From NCBI RefSeq assembly GCF_001757995.1, contig NZ_LXLV01000073.1:62001-126000 (forward strand): 64,000 nucleotides of DNA, read 5' to 3'. Source of the DNA: Bacillus mycoides (lineage in GTDB: Bacteria > Bacillota > Bacilli > Bacillales > Bacillaceae_G). Numbering within the stretch: position 1 is the first letter of the stretch; every line of letters starts with the position of its first letter. The notes under the pieces were generated by a model that was given only the letters and a program-made list of their open reading frames with translations, did not search any database and was not told the DNA's origin. Below are positions 1-9,148 of the stretch, one piece after another. The translations under genes were made by a program, and so were the position numbers.

Positions 1-1334
1 ATATTACTACCTTATATGAAAAACAAAAACAAGTAGAACATTTAGCTTTCCATGATGCACTTACAGGACTACCGAATCGCCGGAAATTCGAAAAAGATTT
101 AAAAACCATTTTAAATACAGCTCAAAATAGCGCAAATGACGTTGCGGTCATGTTCCTTGACTTAGATCGCTTTAAAAAAATTAACGATCGACTCGGCCAT
201 GATGTCGGGGATTTATTATTAATTGAAGTAGCAAAAAGATTACGTGGATGTTTGCGTTCAAAAGACATCGTTTCCCGCCAAGGCGGAGATGAATTTACGA
301 TCCTATTACCAGATATGTACTCTGAAAAAAGTGCTACTTTTATAGCCGAACAAATTTTAACTATCTTAAATAAGCCTTACTTCATTAAAGATGAAGAACT
401 TTCTGTCACACCGAGTATCGGAATTGCAATGTTTCCGGAATACGGAACCGATGTAACCGAATTAATGAAAAATGCAGATATGGCTATGTATCGAGCAAAA
501 GCTAATGGAAAAAATAGATTCATTTTCTTCTCAAAAGAAATGAGTGTTGCGCAAAATGAACTACACTTCCTAGAAGGTGAGCTTTCAAAAGCACTACAAC
601 AAAATGAATTTTCCCTTGAATACCAGCCACAAGTAAACACAAAAACAAAACAAATTATCGGTTTTGAGGCATTAATTCGCTGGAAACATCCAAAACTCGG
701 AATTGTATCACCTGCCCAGTTCATTCCTCTAGCAGAGGAAACAGGATTTATTATTGAACTTGGTAATTGGATCTTGCGTACCGCCTGCTTAGAAGCAAAA
801 AAGTGGCATAACCAAGGATTTTCTCACTTAAAGGTTGGTGTAAATTTATCTGCTGTTCAATTTAATCATGCAGATTTAATATCAACTATTTCAAAAATCT
901 TGGAAGAAACAGAATTAAAGCCGGAAGCGCTAGATATTGAGATTACAGAAAGTATCGCGGTTAATCAAAATCATTCTGTAATTGCCAAACTAGAAGAACT
1001 TCAAAATCTCGGTATTCAAATTTCAATTGATGACTTTGGAACTGGTTATAGTTCTTTAGCTTATTTAACGAAATATCCAATCAATACATTAAAAATTGCT
1101 CGAGAATTTATTTGTGGAATTACAAATAGCCCTTTAGAAGAAGCGATTATCGCTTCCATTATTAAGCTATCAAAAGAATTAAAGTTAGAAGTTATTGCGG
1201 AAGGTGTAGAAACAGAAGCACAATGGAAGTTTTTACACGAACAAAACTGTGACCACATTCAAGGATTCCTCTTTAGCAAACCTGTTTCTAGTAAAGATGT
1301 TTGGATGTTACTCCACGAAAAAACAACCGTCTAA
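1..1334 (+). CDS. GGDEF-EAL cyclic-di-GMP protein, 5' end outside window
   Basis: The reading frame is open to the left edge, so the N-terminus, including any sensor domain, is missing. The visible part holds a GGDEF domain starting with a typical LAFHDALTGLPNRR segment, an intact GGDEF active site, and an inhibitory RxxD site (RSKD) five residues before it. An EAL domain follows with EALIRW, ITES, DDFGTGYSS, EGVET and a QGF motif. Enzymes of this type make and/or cleave cyclic di-GMP. One odd residue: the usual KID of the EAL core reads KIA here, so phosphodiesterase activity is uncertain. The stop codon lies inside a terminator hairpin shared with papR. Confidence 0.93.
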   Translation, partial: ITTLYEKQKQVEHLAFHDALTGLPNRRKFEKDLKTILNTAQNSANDVAVMFLDLDRFKKINDRLGHDVGDLLLIEVAKRLRGCLRSKDIVSRQGGDEFTILLPDMYSEKSATFIAEQILTILNKPYFIKDEELSVTPSIGIAMFPEYGTDVTELMKNADMAMYRAKANGKNRFIFFSKEMSVAQNELHFLEGELSKALQQNEFSLEYQPQVNTKTKQIIGFEALIRWKHPKLGIVSPAQFIPLAEETGFIIELGNWILRTACLEAKKWHNQGFSHLKVGVNLSAVQFNHADLISTISKILEETELKPEALDIEITESIAVNQNHSVIAKLEELQNLGIQISIDDFGTGYSSLAYLTKYPINTLKIAREFICGITNSPLEEAIIASIIKLSKELKLEVIAEGVETEAQWKFLHEQNCDHIQGFLFSKPVSSKDVWMLLHEKTTV

Positions 1335-1348
1335 GTAAGACGGTTGTT
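1322..1348. terminator. Bidirectional terminator between the GGDEF-EAL gene and papR
   Basis: An 11-bp perfect stem AACAACCGTCT/AGACGGTTGTT with a five-base loop and T runs on both sides; it overlaps the stop codon of the GGDEF-EAL gene. Confidence 0.85.
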
Positions 1349-1350
1349 TT

Positions 1351-1497
1351 TTAATACTCAAAAGGTATATCTGAAGCTAATTGTACCTCTTGATCATTAT
1401 GAGAAATTACTTGACTTTTCTCTAAAGCTGTATCTCCTAATGAAATACCCCATGCCATTGCTAACGTTAATAGACTACCAATAAGTAGTTTTTTCAT
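1351..1497 (-). CDS. papR: PapR signalling-peptide precursor
   Basis: A 48-residue ORF starts MKKLLIGSLLTLAMAWG, a secretion signal, and ends ASDIPFEY. This is the layout of PapR, which is exported, processed to a short C-terminal peptide, re-imported by the oligopeptide permease and bound by PlcR to activate DNA binding. It sits directly downstream of plcR on the same strand, as expected. The C-terminal pentapeptide IPFEY marks the strain's pherotype; other strains carry, for example, LPFEF. A perfect PlcR box lies about 55 bp upstream of the start, and a GGGTGATGG ribosome site precedes the ATG. Confidence 0.93.
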   Translation of the reverse strand: MKKLLIGSLLTLAMAWGISLGDTALEKSQVISHNDQEVQLASDIPFEY

Positions 1498-1551
1498 ATT
1501 CCATCACCCGCATTTTTTCTTTAAATATATCATAAAAATTTATCCACATCT

Positions 1552-1567
1552 TATGCAATTATGCATA
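1552..1567. promoter_or_regulatory. PlcR box upstream of papR
   Basis: TATGCAATTATGCATA matches the PlcR consensus TATGNANNNNTNCATA at every fixed position. It lies in the plcR-papR gap, so papR probably has a self-activated promoter separate from plcR. Confidence 0.9.
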
Positions 1568-1586
1568 TTTGTTTTTTAGGTCTTTT

Positions 1587-2444
1587 TTATTTCTTCATTT
1601 TTTTTATAAGTGATTCTTTATACGCATGGATTCCTAATATATCGAAAAAGAAGCAAGCTTTTTCATAAGCATCTTCAATCTCTGTCCTATCATACTCTAG
1701 CTTCTCTAGGCATTCACCTTTTTGATAGTATAACTGTCCAATCAATGCCATACTATTAATTCGACACGATAGTTCAATGGCTTTATTTGCGTGACATAGC
1801 GCTTCTTCGTATTGATTATCTAAGTATAATGCTTTTGCATGATTATGTCTCACCTTCACATCAAACTCTTTATTATCATGTAATGCCTCTAATTGTTTTA
1901 ATATATCTTCAAATAACTCAATACTCTTCTTAAAATAGCCATTTTCAGCATAAATGTTTGCAATTGCGTTTTCAATATAAAGATTCTGATATACATCTAT
2001 TCCTGCCAATTGTTGATTGAGCAATTTCTTTAATTCTAAAATACAATATTCGTAATCAATTTTTTTCAATATGTAAGCAGCTACATGATATTGCCATTGA
2101 AGAAATTGCTGAAGCTCGGGATGATATTCTTCCTTTTTCAGTTCATTCCATCCTTTATTATAAATTTCTTTATATTTCTTTTGCTTACAAAGCATAATGA
2201 TTTGATCTTTTAACTGCTTTTTCCTCTCGATATCGGAATAAATGAGTACCTCATAAAAATGAATAATGGGAACCTGTAACTTCGCTGCGATACCTTGCAG
2301 TATATCCATACTTGGGTATACCGCGCCCGATTCAATTCTGCTCACTTCCGATTGATGACATACATTATCGGAGAGTTGTTTCTGTGTTAATCCTCTCATT
2401 ACCCTAATTTTCTTTATTTCGCTTCCCAGTTTTTCTGCGTGCAT
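1587..2444 (-). CDS. plcR: PlcR quorum-sensing transcriptional activator
   Basis: This 285-residue protein has the normal PlcR length and sequence. Residues 1-65 form an HTH_3 DNA-binding domain (LTQKQLSDNVCHQSEVSRIE). The rest consists of TPR helices that bind the PapR peptide. PlcR is the pleiotropic activator of extracellular virulence factors (phospholipases, enterotoxins, proteases) in the B. cereus group. No stop or frameshift is present, unlike B. anthracis. It is divergent from nprB, and a perfect PlcR box in the shared promoter region suggests autoregulation. papR follows downstream. Confidence 0.96.
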   Translation of the reverse strand: MHAEKLGSEIKKIRVMRGLTQKQLSDNVCHQSEVSRIESGAVYPSMDILQGIAAKLQVPIIHFYEVLIYSDIERKKQLKDQIIMLCKQKKYKEIYNKGWNELKKEEYHPELQQFLQWQYHVAAYILKKIDYEYCILELKKLLNQQLAGIDVYQNLYIENAIANIYAENGYFKKSIELFEDILKQLEALHDNKEFDVKVRHNHAKALYLDNQYEEALCHANKAIELSCRINSMALIGQLYYQKGECLEKLEYDRTEIEDAYEKACFFFDILGIHAYKESLIKKMKK

Positions 2445-2525
2445 ACTTGCTCACCATCCCATTATAACAATCTAATTTTTTAAGTTGTCATACCACTACA
2501 ATAATGTGCATTCGACAATTTTTGA

Positions 2526-2541
2526 TATGAAATAATGCATA
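2526..2541. promoter_or_regulatory. PlcR box between plcR and nprB
   Basis: TATGAAATAATGCATA is a perfect match to TATGNANNNNTNCATA. It lies 82 bp before the plcR start and 74 bp before the nprB start, so it can serve both divergent genes. Confidence 0.92.
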
Positions 2542-2614
2542 ATATATATAAAATTCGGCAAATTCCTCATACAATTCATCTCACATACACAATACAAGAT
2601 TAGGAGTGTTATAG

Positions 2615-4375
2615 ATGAATTATAGAAAACTTGCTAGTGCTTTCGTTACATTCGGTCTTCTTTGTCCTTTATCAACAGAAGCTATTCACGCTCAAGAATT
2701 AGATAAAAATGAAGTAAAAGTTGAAATTGCTCAGCCTGGTTTAACAATCGGAAAATTAACACAACCTCAAAACGATACAAAAGAGAATATTGCTAAAAAG
2801 TATTTGAAAGGTGAGGTAAATGGGGCTAAAGCTCAACAAGAGCAAGTTACTACTGAAAAGAATGTCGATTTTCAACCTACAAATAAAGAAACAAAAGAAA
2901 ATCAAACCGAATTACGCCTTGCACAAACATACAAAAACTATAAAGTATATGGTCAAGATCTCATTGTAAAAGTAGATAAAAATGGAGTAATTACAACTGT
3001 TAGTGGTAAAGTTGCCCAAAATTTAGACCAACAACTTAATCTTACTATAACAAATTTTTTGTCGAAAAATGAAGTAAAATCTAAATTACGCAATATGCTT
3101 CAAATTCCAAGTGATGTGACAGAAACAGAATTTTCTAGCGAAACGGTAGTTTATAAGAAAAATGATGGCTACTATACATACGCAACGGTCCTTACATTTA
3201 CTTATGAAAACAATGAACAAGTTATAAACGGAAATACAATCATGGACTTACAAACTGGTGAAGTACTTTTCCAAGAAAAGTTTATTAAAAATAAAGAGAA
3301 TAAAACTATTAATCAAGTAACAGCACCTAAACTATCACCAGCGAAAGAACAAGGAACTGGGAAAAATGCGCTACAAGAAAATGTATTATTTAATATTGCG
3401 AAGGGCTCTGATGGAAAATTTTATTTAGCTGATTTATCCCGCGGAAATGGTATTTATATTTACAACGCAAACTATGCTGATTCCCTTGGTGGCGATAGCC
3501 AAGCTGGTTATCCAGGGACACTTATTTCAAGCGATAACTCTAACTTCTTAGATAAAGAAGCAGCTGGTGTTATGAAAAATATGAGCGATATTTACGACTA
3601 TTTTAAGAAAGAACATAATCTGAAAAGTTACGATAATAAAGACTCAAAAGTTGTTGCTAGCGTCCACGGATTTGATTCTACTGAAGCTAGTGATAGTGTA
3701 AAAGAAAACTATGTAAATGCATTTTGGCATCCAGGTTGGAATCAAATGGTCTTTGGTGACGGGCTAAATGGAAAATTAACCTCTGCTCTTGACGTAACAG
3801 CCCATGAATTTGGACATGCTGTATTTAGTGGTACGACGAAAAATAAAATTGTGCGATATCCAAGTGCTGAAACATCTGCGCTAAATGAAGGTCTAGCAGA
3901 CTTCTGGGGTACACAAATAGAATATTACGTAAAGAAAGATAAAGGAAATTGGATTATGGGTGATACGTTAGGTGGTCTAACAATTCGTGACATCCCAAGG
4001 GAAATTGGTGACGGCGGCAACAAACTATATACAAACTTACAAGATTTCTATAATGATGGAAATGATCAAGAATCTCACGTGAATTCAGGAATCATTAGCC
4101 ATGTATTATATCAATTAGCTGAAGGTAAAGCATTTAACGGCATTTCTGTTCAAAAACAAGGCAATGAAAAAGTAAGTAAAGTCGTTATGCGCGCATTACA
4201 AAACTACGCAACTTCAGCAGAAGATTTTGAATCACTTCAATCTCACATTGTACAAGCTGCAAAAGATTTATATGGAAATACGACAGCAGCAGAATTTGAA
4301 AAAGCATTTCAAGCACACGGATATAAAACTCTAACGAAAATTAATAAAGTAGTAGAAGTACAAAAAGGACAATAA
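2615..4375 (+). CDS. nprB: Neutral protease B (thermolysin-like M4 metalloprotease)
   Basis: This 586-residue pre-pro-enzyme has a signal peptide of about 26 residues ending AIHA. A propeptide (FTP/PepSY-like, about residues 60-230) precedes the M4 catalytic domain. Zinc and catalytic motifs are visible: HEFGH (zinc, catalytic Glu), NEGLADFWG (third ligand) and SHVNSGIISH (catalytic His region). It degrades proteins outside the cell. The ATG has an AGGAG site at suitable distance. The upstream PlcR box and position beside plcR match the known plcR-nprB arrangement. A strong terminator follows. Confidence 0.94.
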   Translation: MNYRKLASAFVTFGLLCPLSTEAIHAQELDKNEVKVEIAQPGLTIGKLTQPQNDTKENIAKKYLKGEVNGAKAQQEQVTTEKNVDFQPTNKETKENQTELRLAQTYKNYKVYGQDLIVKVDKNGVITTVSGKVAQNLDQQLNLTITNFLSKNEVKSKLRNMLQIPSDVTETEFSSETVVYKKNDGYYTYATVLTFTYENNEQVINGNTIMDLQTGEVLFQEKFIKNKENKTINQVTAPKLSPAKEQGTGKNALQENVLFNIAKGSDGKFYLADLSRGNGIYIYNANYADSLGGDSQAGYPGTLISSDNSNFLDKEAAGVMKNMSDIYDYFKKEHNLKSYDNKDSKVVASVHGFDSTEASDSVKENYVNAFWHPGWNQMVFGDGLNGKLTSALDVTAHEFGHAVFSGTTKNKIVRYPSAETSALNEGLADFWGTQIEYYVKKDKGNWIMGDTLGGLTIRDIPREIGDGGNKLYTNLQDFYNDGNDQESHVNSGIISHVLYQLAEGKAFNGISVQKQGNEKVSKVVMRALQNYATSAEDFESLQSHIVQAAKDLYGNTTAAEFEKAFQAHGYKTLTKINKVVEVQKGQ

Positions 4376-4380
4376 GTAAA

Positions 4381-4413
4381 AAAGAAGTTTACCGACTATA
4401 GGTAAACTTCTTT
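4381..4413. terminator. Bidirectional terminator, nprB / response regulator
   Basis: A perfect 13-bp stem AAAGAAGTTTACC/GGTAAACTTCTTT with a seven-base loop and flanking A/T runs, between converging genes. Confidence 0.88.
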
Positions 4414-5016
4414 TTATATCCATCCCTTTTCTTCCGCAATTGTAATTGCCTCAATTCTATTTTTCGCATCAAGTTTCGTTAATACTTCAGAAATGTAATT
4501 ACGAACTGTGCCAGGTGAAAGATAAAGTGTCTTCGCAATTTCATTTGCAGTCTTTCCTTCTTTCGCAAGTAACAGCACTTCTCTTTCACGATCTGATAAC
4601 GGATTTTGTTCTTGCCATAAGCCAAACATTAACTCTTGAGAAATCTCTCGTTTCCCTTTCATTACGTTACGAATCGCCGAAGCTAAATCCTCACTTGGAC
4701 TATCTTTTAATAAATATCCGTGCACACCAGCTTTCATTGCCCTTTCAAAATAGCCCGGTCGTGCAAATGTTGTTAAAATCATTACTTTGCATGATGATTT
4801 TTCTTTCTTTAAAGTTTCCGCAACATCTAACCCACTTTGAATCGGCATTTCAATATCCATAATGCTTACATCCGGTTTTAGCAATTCAATTAACTTTAAT
4901 GCCTCTTCCCCGTTCGCAGCTTGCCCGATGACTTCCATATCATCTTCTAGATCAAGCAGGGCCCCTAATGCGCCACGAAGCATCCGTTGATCTTCCGCAA
5001 TAATAATTCGAATCAT
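4414..5016 (-). CDS. NarL-type response regulator (YvfU/DesR-like)
   Basis: A 200-residue protein with a receiver domain and a LuxR-type HTH. The receiver shows the acidic pair ED near residues 8-9, phospho-acceptor Asp54 in VSIMDIEMP, and a conserved Lys in LLKDS. The HTH contains LSDREREVLLLAKEGKTANE. It overlaps its kinase by 4 nt (ATGA) and ends a four-gene operon (ABC ATPase, permease, kinase, regulator). The same gene order occurs in B. subtilis yvfRSTU and resembles the linearmycin-resistance lnr system, so it probably controls its own transporter in response to an antibiotic or envelope signal. Confidence 0.9.
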   Translation of the reverse strand: MIRIIIAEDQRMLRGALGALLDLEDDMEVIGQAANGEEALKLIELLKPDVSIMDIEMPIQSGLDVAETLKKEKSSCKVMILTTFARPGYFERAMKAGVHGYLLKDSPSEDLASAIRNVMKGKREISQELMFGLWQEQNPLSDREREVLLLAKEGKTANEIAKTLYLSPGTVRNYISEVLTKLDAKNRIEAITIAEEKGWI

Positions 5017-6143
5017 ACCCTCACCTCATCTTTTCCTGTTCTAATGACAACTGGAACCTTTACTGTTAACAGCGTTCCTGGATTTATCGTATTTAGTTCA
5101 ACAAACCCATCAATAAGAGCAATTCGCTCTTTCATACCGCGAATACCATTTCCATCTTGGTTTTGATCCGCTAAACCAATACCATTGTCTTCTACTGTCA
5201 AAATTAATTCACCTTGTGATTCCAATACAGCAACTGCGCACCGCGTCGCCTTACTATGTTTTACAACATTCGTCACGGCCTCACGTAAACACATTCCTAA
5301 AATATTTTTTTCAATTGGTGATAACGAACTCGCACTCGCTTCCTGCTTCACTTCTAGTTCAATATTAGCTGCTTGTAAGATCGCTTTTATTTGTTCAAGC
5401 TCTTCTTCTACTGTAATCATGCGCATATCAGAAATTAATTCCCTCAACTGCTTTAAAGCTGTACGGGATGTTTGTGTAATTTCCTTCGCTTCCACACTTG
5501 CACGCTCTGGATTCTTCACAATTAGCTTCTCCACGAGCTGACTTTTTAGGGTAATGAGGGATAACGTATGTCCTAACGTATCATGAAGATCTCTTGCAAT
5601 TCGCTGGCGCTCTTCACGTTTTACTAAATCTTTAATTTGCTCGTTCGCTTCGTTTAATTGGTTCTTTAACATCTTTTTTTGATTAAAATTACGCATCCCA
5701 AATGGCGTAAGAAGCATTAAAATAAACATAGGAACAATGTTCACTAAACTTGGAATTGTTAGTTGATTAATATTTACAAATATAAAAATTCCAAGCATTG
5801 CAACTAATAAACATAACAACACGCGAAACGCTTTCTTACTTGGCGCAAATCCCATCGCACTCGCCGTGAAATATCCAAACAATATCATGAAAGGATTATA
5901 AAATAGAGCAAATGAGAAGGTGAGCATCATTTGAATACACGCCCACAAAATGAACGTTTTCTCAACAAAATAAAGTTGACGGTATGTGACGGTGAAAACT
6001 ATCAACATACCGATCCCTATTACAAGCTTCCATCCTGATACTTGCGTTAAATTATAGATTGGAAATAATAAATACACGAGCCACATATACGGGAAGAAAC
6101 CCATCTGTTTCGGAAAAACTTCAAACCTCTTCTTCTCTATCAT
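5013..6143 (-). CDS. Sensor histidine kinase (YvfT/DesK-like)
   Basis: This 376-residue kinase has an N-terminal half with about five hydrophobic membrane segments and almost no extracellular loops. A short coiled coil, a HisKA_3 dimerization domain (phospho-His in RIARDLHDTLGHTL) and a HATPase_c domain (VEDNGIGL, GNGIRGM) follow. The ATG directly abuts the permease stop codon. Such kinases often sense lipid or membrane state or a transported compound; the sensed signal cannot be read from the sequence. It phosphorylates the regulator encoded immediately downstream. Confidence 0.9.
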   Translation of the reverse strand: MIEKKRFEVFPKQMGFFPYMWLVYLLFPIYNLTQVSGWKLVIGIGMLIVFTVTYRQLYFVEKTFILWACIQMMLTFSFALFYNPFMILFGYFTASAMGFAPSKKAFRVLLCLLVAMLGIFIFVNINQLTIPSLVNIVPMFILMLLTPFGMRNFNQKKMLKNQLNEANEQIKDLVKREERQRIARDLHDTLGHTLSLITLKSQLVEKLIVKNPERASVEAKEITQTSRTALKQLRELISDMRMITVEEELEQIKAILQAANIELEVKQEASASSLSPIEKNILGMCLREAVTNVVKHSKATRCAVAVLESQGELILTVEDNGIGLADQNQDGNGIRGMKERIALIDGFVELNTINPGTLLTVKVPVVIRTGKDEVRV

Positions 6144-6878
6144 TTATACCGCTTCCTGTCTTTTCCTTATATATATTGATATTACAACAAATATAAGGAA
6201 ATAACCTCCTAGTACCGCGATATTTTCCCATCCAATTGATTTTCCAGCTACAATATCCCATGCCCCGCTTCCGAAGTGATATGTTGGTGTCCATTCTCCA
6301 ATAGTTCTTAATACTTTTGGGAATACTTCAATTGGCATCCATAATCCGCCAACTACAGCTAAGCTCATATTTAAAATATTAGCCAGGCCAGCAGCTGCAT
6401 CCGCCTTTTTGATTGAACCTATTACTGTTCCGAGTGCTAAAAATGGTGTCACGCCTAATAATAACCATAATCCGGCACCAATCCATTGACCTACTGTTAA
6501 CTCGACATTATTAATTAATATTCCTGCCATAAAAATAACTAAGATTGAAAAAGCATTCACTACTGTTTGAGCAATAATCTTTGCTGCTAAATATGCTCCC
6601 TCTGGAAGTGGTGTAATTTTTAAAAGATGTGTCCATCCTTGCCCTTTTTCCTGAGAAAGTCTCACACCGAAACTAAAAAGTGCAGTCCCTACAATACTGA
6701 AAGTCGCCATTGAAATTAAATAATGAGCTTTCCAAGCATCTCCGTTTTGTGGTACTTGAATAACGTTTGTGAAAATGTAGTAAAACATAACTGGCATTAA
6801 TAATGAGAAAAAGATAAATAATTTATTACGGAACGTACGTAAAACCTCTATTTTACATTGCATCCATAATGCTCTCAT
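6144..6878 (-). CDS. ABC-2 type transporter permease (YvfS-like)
   Basis: A 244-residue membrane protein with six hydrophobic segments and the ABC-2 permease pattern, including a hydrophobic start MRALWMQCKIEVLRTFRNKL. Its start overlaps the ATPase stop by 4 nt (ATGA), indicating coupled translation. With the ATPase it should form an exporter (probable 2+2 complex) for a drug or lipid-like compound. The substrate is not visible. The downstream two-component genes point to inducible resistance. Confidence 0.88.
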   Translation of the reverse strand: MRALWMQCKIEVLRTFRNKLFIFFSLLMPVMFYYIFTNVIQVPQNGDAWKAHYLISMATFSIVGTALFSFGVRLSQEKGQGWTHLLKITPLPEGAYLAAKIIAQTVVNAFSILVIFMAGILINNVELTVGQWIGAGLWLLLGVTPFLALGTVIGSIKKADAAAGLANILNMSLAVVGGLWMPIEVFPKVLRTIGEWTPTYHFGSGAWDIVAGKSIGWENIAVLGGYFLIFVVISIYIRKRQEAV

Positions 6879-7777
6879 GCGATTTCCCCCTTCTGATTTG
6901 CGACAAACTGTTCAAATGCTTCATCAAGACTCCCGCGCTCAACTGAAATATCTGTTACAGGTAAGTTCTTTTGATAAATTGCTTGTAATGTGGCGTCTGT
7001 ATCCTCTGTCGTTAATATAAATCGCCCGTCATTTGACTGTACTCCTGTTACGTGTGGTAATTCCTCTAACAAGTCCATAGGAATATTTTCTTTCGAATAA
7101 AATGAAATCGTTTTTCGAGAAATCGTTGCTTTCATTTCATCCGGCGTACCATCTGCGATAATTTTTCCGTTTGCGAATAATAAAATGCGGTCCGCTAACG
7201 CATCTGCTTCTTCTAAATAGTGCGTCGTTAAAATAATCGTTTTCCCTTCACTTACTAACTTTCGAATCGTTTCCCAAAACATTTTTCGAGACGTAATATC
7301 CATCCCTACAGTTGGTTCATCTAAAAATAATAAATCTGGATTTCCCGCAAGTGCGAGTGCAAAATTCAACCTTCTCTTTTGACCACCTGATAACTTTTCA
7401 CATCTTTGCTTTCGCTCTGATTCTAAATTCGATAGCTGAAGTAATGTTTCTTTCGCTACTGGATTCGTATAATAACTACGGAATAACTCAATTGCCTCTT
7501 CTACTGTGATGCTGTCAATAACGCTTACTTCTTGCAACATTGCACCGAGGCTATTACGAACATCCCTATGCTTTGGACCCTTTCCAAATATAGAGACAGT
7601 CCCTTCTGTCGGATCTTTCAACCCGAGCATCATTGAAATTGTCGTTGTTTTCCCCGCACCATTCGGGCCGAGTAATGCTACTATTTGCCCTTTATTTACA
7701 TGAAATGAAACGTTATTTACTGCTTTTTTATGTTTAAATGTTTTAGAAACACCATTTACTTCAATAATCTTTTCCAT
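6875..7777 (-). CDS. ABC transporter ATP-binding protein (YvfR-like)
   Basis: A 300-residue ATPase with Walker A (GPNGAGKTT), signature (LSGGQKRRL), Walker B (LLFLDEPTVGMD) and an H-loop (TTHYLEEA). The C-terminal 80 residues match the DUF4162-like extension seen in drug-exporter ATPases of this class. It is the first gene of the ATPase-permease-kinase-regulator operon. The promoter should lie between 7778 and 7900, upstream of the start and divergent from map. Confidence 0.9.
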   Translation of the reverse strand: MEKIIEVNGVSKTFKHKKAVNNVSFHVNKGQIVALLGPNGAGKTTTISMMLGLKDPTEGTVSIFGKGPKHRDVRNSLGAMLQEVSVIDSITVEEAIELFRSYYTNPVAKETLLQLSNLESERKQRCEKLSGGQKRRLNFALALAGNPDLLFLDEPTVGMDITSRKMFWETIRKLVSEGKTIILTTHYLEEADALADRILLFANGKIIADGTPDEMKATISRKTISFYSKENIPMDLLEELPHVTGVQSNDGRFILTTEDTDATLQAIYQKNLPVTDISVERGSLDEAFEQFVANQKGEIA

Positions 7778-7982
7778 CTCTCCACCTCCGCCGTTTCTTA
7801 TATTTACATTGTATGCTCTGGAAAAGTTAGGAAACAGTATGATGCGTCATGACATCAATATGACAATTGTCATGTATTCTTTATGAGAGGAATCAGCCTG
7901 CATACCGCACGCGAGTAGCAGTACAAAAACAAACATGATACAATCGGATAAGACATATATTCGAGGAAGGACAGTGGTTTTC

Positions 7983-8729
7983 ATGATTATTCGTAATGAA
8001 CAAGATTTAGAAGGTTTACGAAAAATCGGCCGCATCGTTGCACTTGCACGCGAAGAAATGAAAAAACAAGCGAAGCCAGGTATGACAACGAAAGAGCTTG
8101 ATTTAATTGGTAAAAAAGTATTAGACGAAAACGGTGCTATTTCAGCGCCTGAAAAAGAATATAAATTCCCAGGTGTAACTTGCATTAGTGTAAACGAAGA
8201 AGTTGCTCACGGCATTCCAGGCGATCGTGTATTAAAAGAAGGCGATTTAGTAAACGTAGACGTATCGGCAGCACTTGACGGCTATTATGCAGATACAGGT
8301 ATCTCATTTGTTCTTGGAGAAGATGAAGAAAAAGAAAAACTTTGCCAAGCAGCAGTAGACTCTTTTTGGGAAGCGATGAAAAAAGTAAAAGCTGGCTCAA
8401 AACAAAATCAAATTGGTCGTGCTGTTTCTAACTTTGCACATAAAAGTGGCTATAACGTTATTCAAAACTTAACTGGTCACGGCATTGGTCTTAGCTTACA
8501 CGAAGCCCCAAATCACATCTTAAGCTACTATGATCCAATGGATAATGCACTTCTAAAAGACGGCCTTGTTATCGCTGTAGAACCATTCATCTCTATGAAA
8601 GCTGATCATATTATTGAGCGCGGTGATGATGGTTGGACATTCGTTACACCAGATAAAAGCCTTGTTGCACAATGTGAACATACAGTTGTCGTCACTCGTG
8701 GCGAGCCAATTATTTTAACTCAACTATAA
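7983..8729 (+). CDS. map: Type I methionine aminopeptidase (YflG-like)
   Basis: This 248-residue enzyme removes the initiator methionine from new proteins. From the ATG at 7983, the metal and substrate residues are His76, Asp93, Asp104, His166, Glu200 and Glu232, all present. An upstream in-frame start at 7935 adds 16 residues with no family support; the ATG at 7983 is preceded by an AAGGA site and fits the usual length. It resembles the second B. subtilis enzyme YflG rather than the ribosomal-operon copy. A decayed relative of the same gene is found at 10,980-11,180. Confidence 0.93.
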   Translation: MIIRNEQDLEGLRKIGRIVALAREEMKKQAKPGMTTKELDLIGKKVLDENGAISAPEKEYKFPGVTCISVNEEVAHGIPGDRVLKEGDLVNVDVSAALDGYYADTGISFVLGEDEEKEKLCQAAVDSFWEAMKKVKAGSKQNQIGRAVSNFAHKSGYNVIQNLTGHGIGLSLHEAPNHILSYYDPMDNALLKDGLVIAVEPFISMKADHIIERGDDGWTFVTPDKSLVAQCEHTVVVTRGEPIILTQL

Positions 8730-8737
8730 TAAAAAAG

Positions 8738-8774
8738 TAGCCGTTTTGTAGATTCCTTCTACTAAAGCGGCTGT
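8738..8774 (+). terminator. Terminator of map
   Basis: An imperfect stem AGCCG...GTAGA/TCTAC...CGGCT followed by TTTTTT, immediately after the stop codon. Confidence 0.8.
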
Positions 8775-8775
8775 T

Positions 8776-9132
8776 TTTTATTATTTTTAAGTATGTAACA
8801 TCCCCATAAACAGAAAGCTTATAAAAATAAAAAGGTGATACATCAAAGTATCACCTTTTTAACGGGGTGAGGCTGTCCAAAAGTACGGAAAACCCTTGAA
8901 CAGCCTCGTATTTTCATATGGATGCCTTACATATATCACTGATGATAATTATGAAATGCGGAAACATAGTTATCATCACATGATTCAAACAAAAGAAAAG
9001 AAATCCTATAACGGATCCCTTTTCCCTACATAATCTAAAGTTTGGGTACACTAGATTCATGCAATGTAGGAGCCTTCAGAACAGAAAGCGATCCTTCATT
9101 TAAAATGATAGCATACATATCTCCGCTAAAAA
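8776..9132. other. Gene-free stretch before the M28 peptidase
   Basis: No supported ORF. It contains a perfect 13-bp hairpin AAAAAGGTGATAC/GTATCACCTTTTT at 8829-8860, probably a second terminator, and an inverted repeat GAGGCTGT/ACAGCCTC at 8869-8876 and 8900-8907. The latter resembles insertion-sequence ends, but no transposase is present. The remainder looks like unassigned, possibly decayed DNA. Confidence 0.5.
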
Positions 9133-9148
9133 TATGCAAATATGCATA
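9133..9148. promoter_or_regulatory. PlcR box upstream of the M28 aminopeptidase
   Basis: TATGCAAATATGCATA is a perfect match to TATGNANNNNTNCATA, 120 bp before the start at 9268. This spacing is within the range used by PlcR-activated promoters. Confidence 0.9.

Noticed and set aside
377-724. 115-codon minus-strand ORF inside the GGDEF-EAL gene
   Set aside because: Lies wholly antisense to a well-supported domain-encoding gene and shows no family features.
8861-8912. GAGGCTGT/ACAGCCTC inverted repeat as an insertion-sequence end
   Set aside because: No transposase, second end or target duplication was found; kept only as a note in the intergenic entry.
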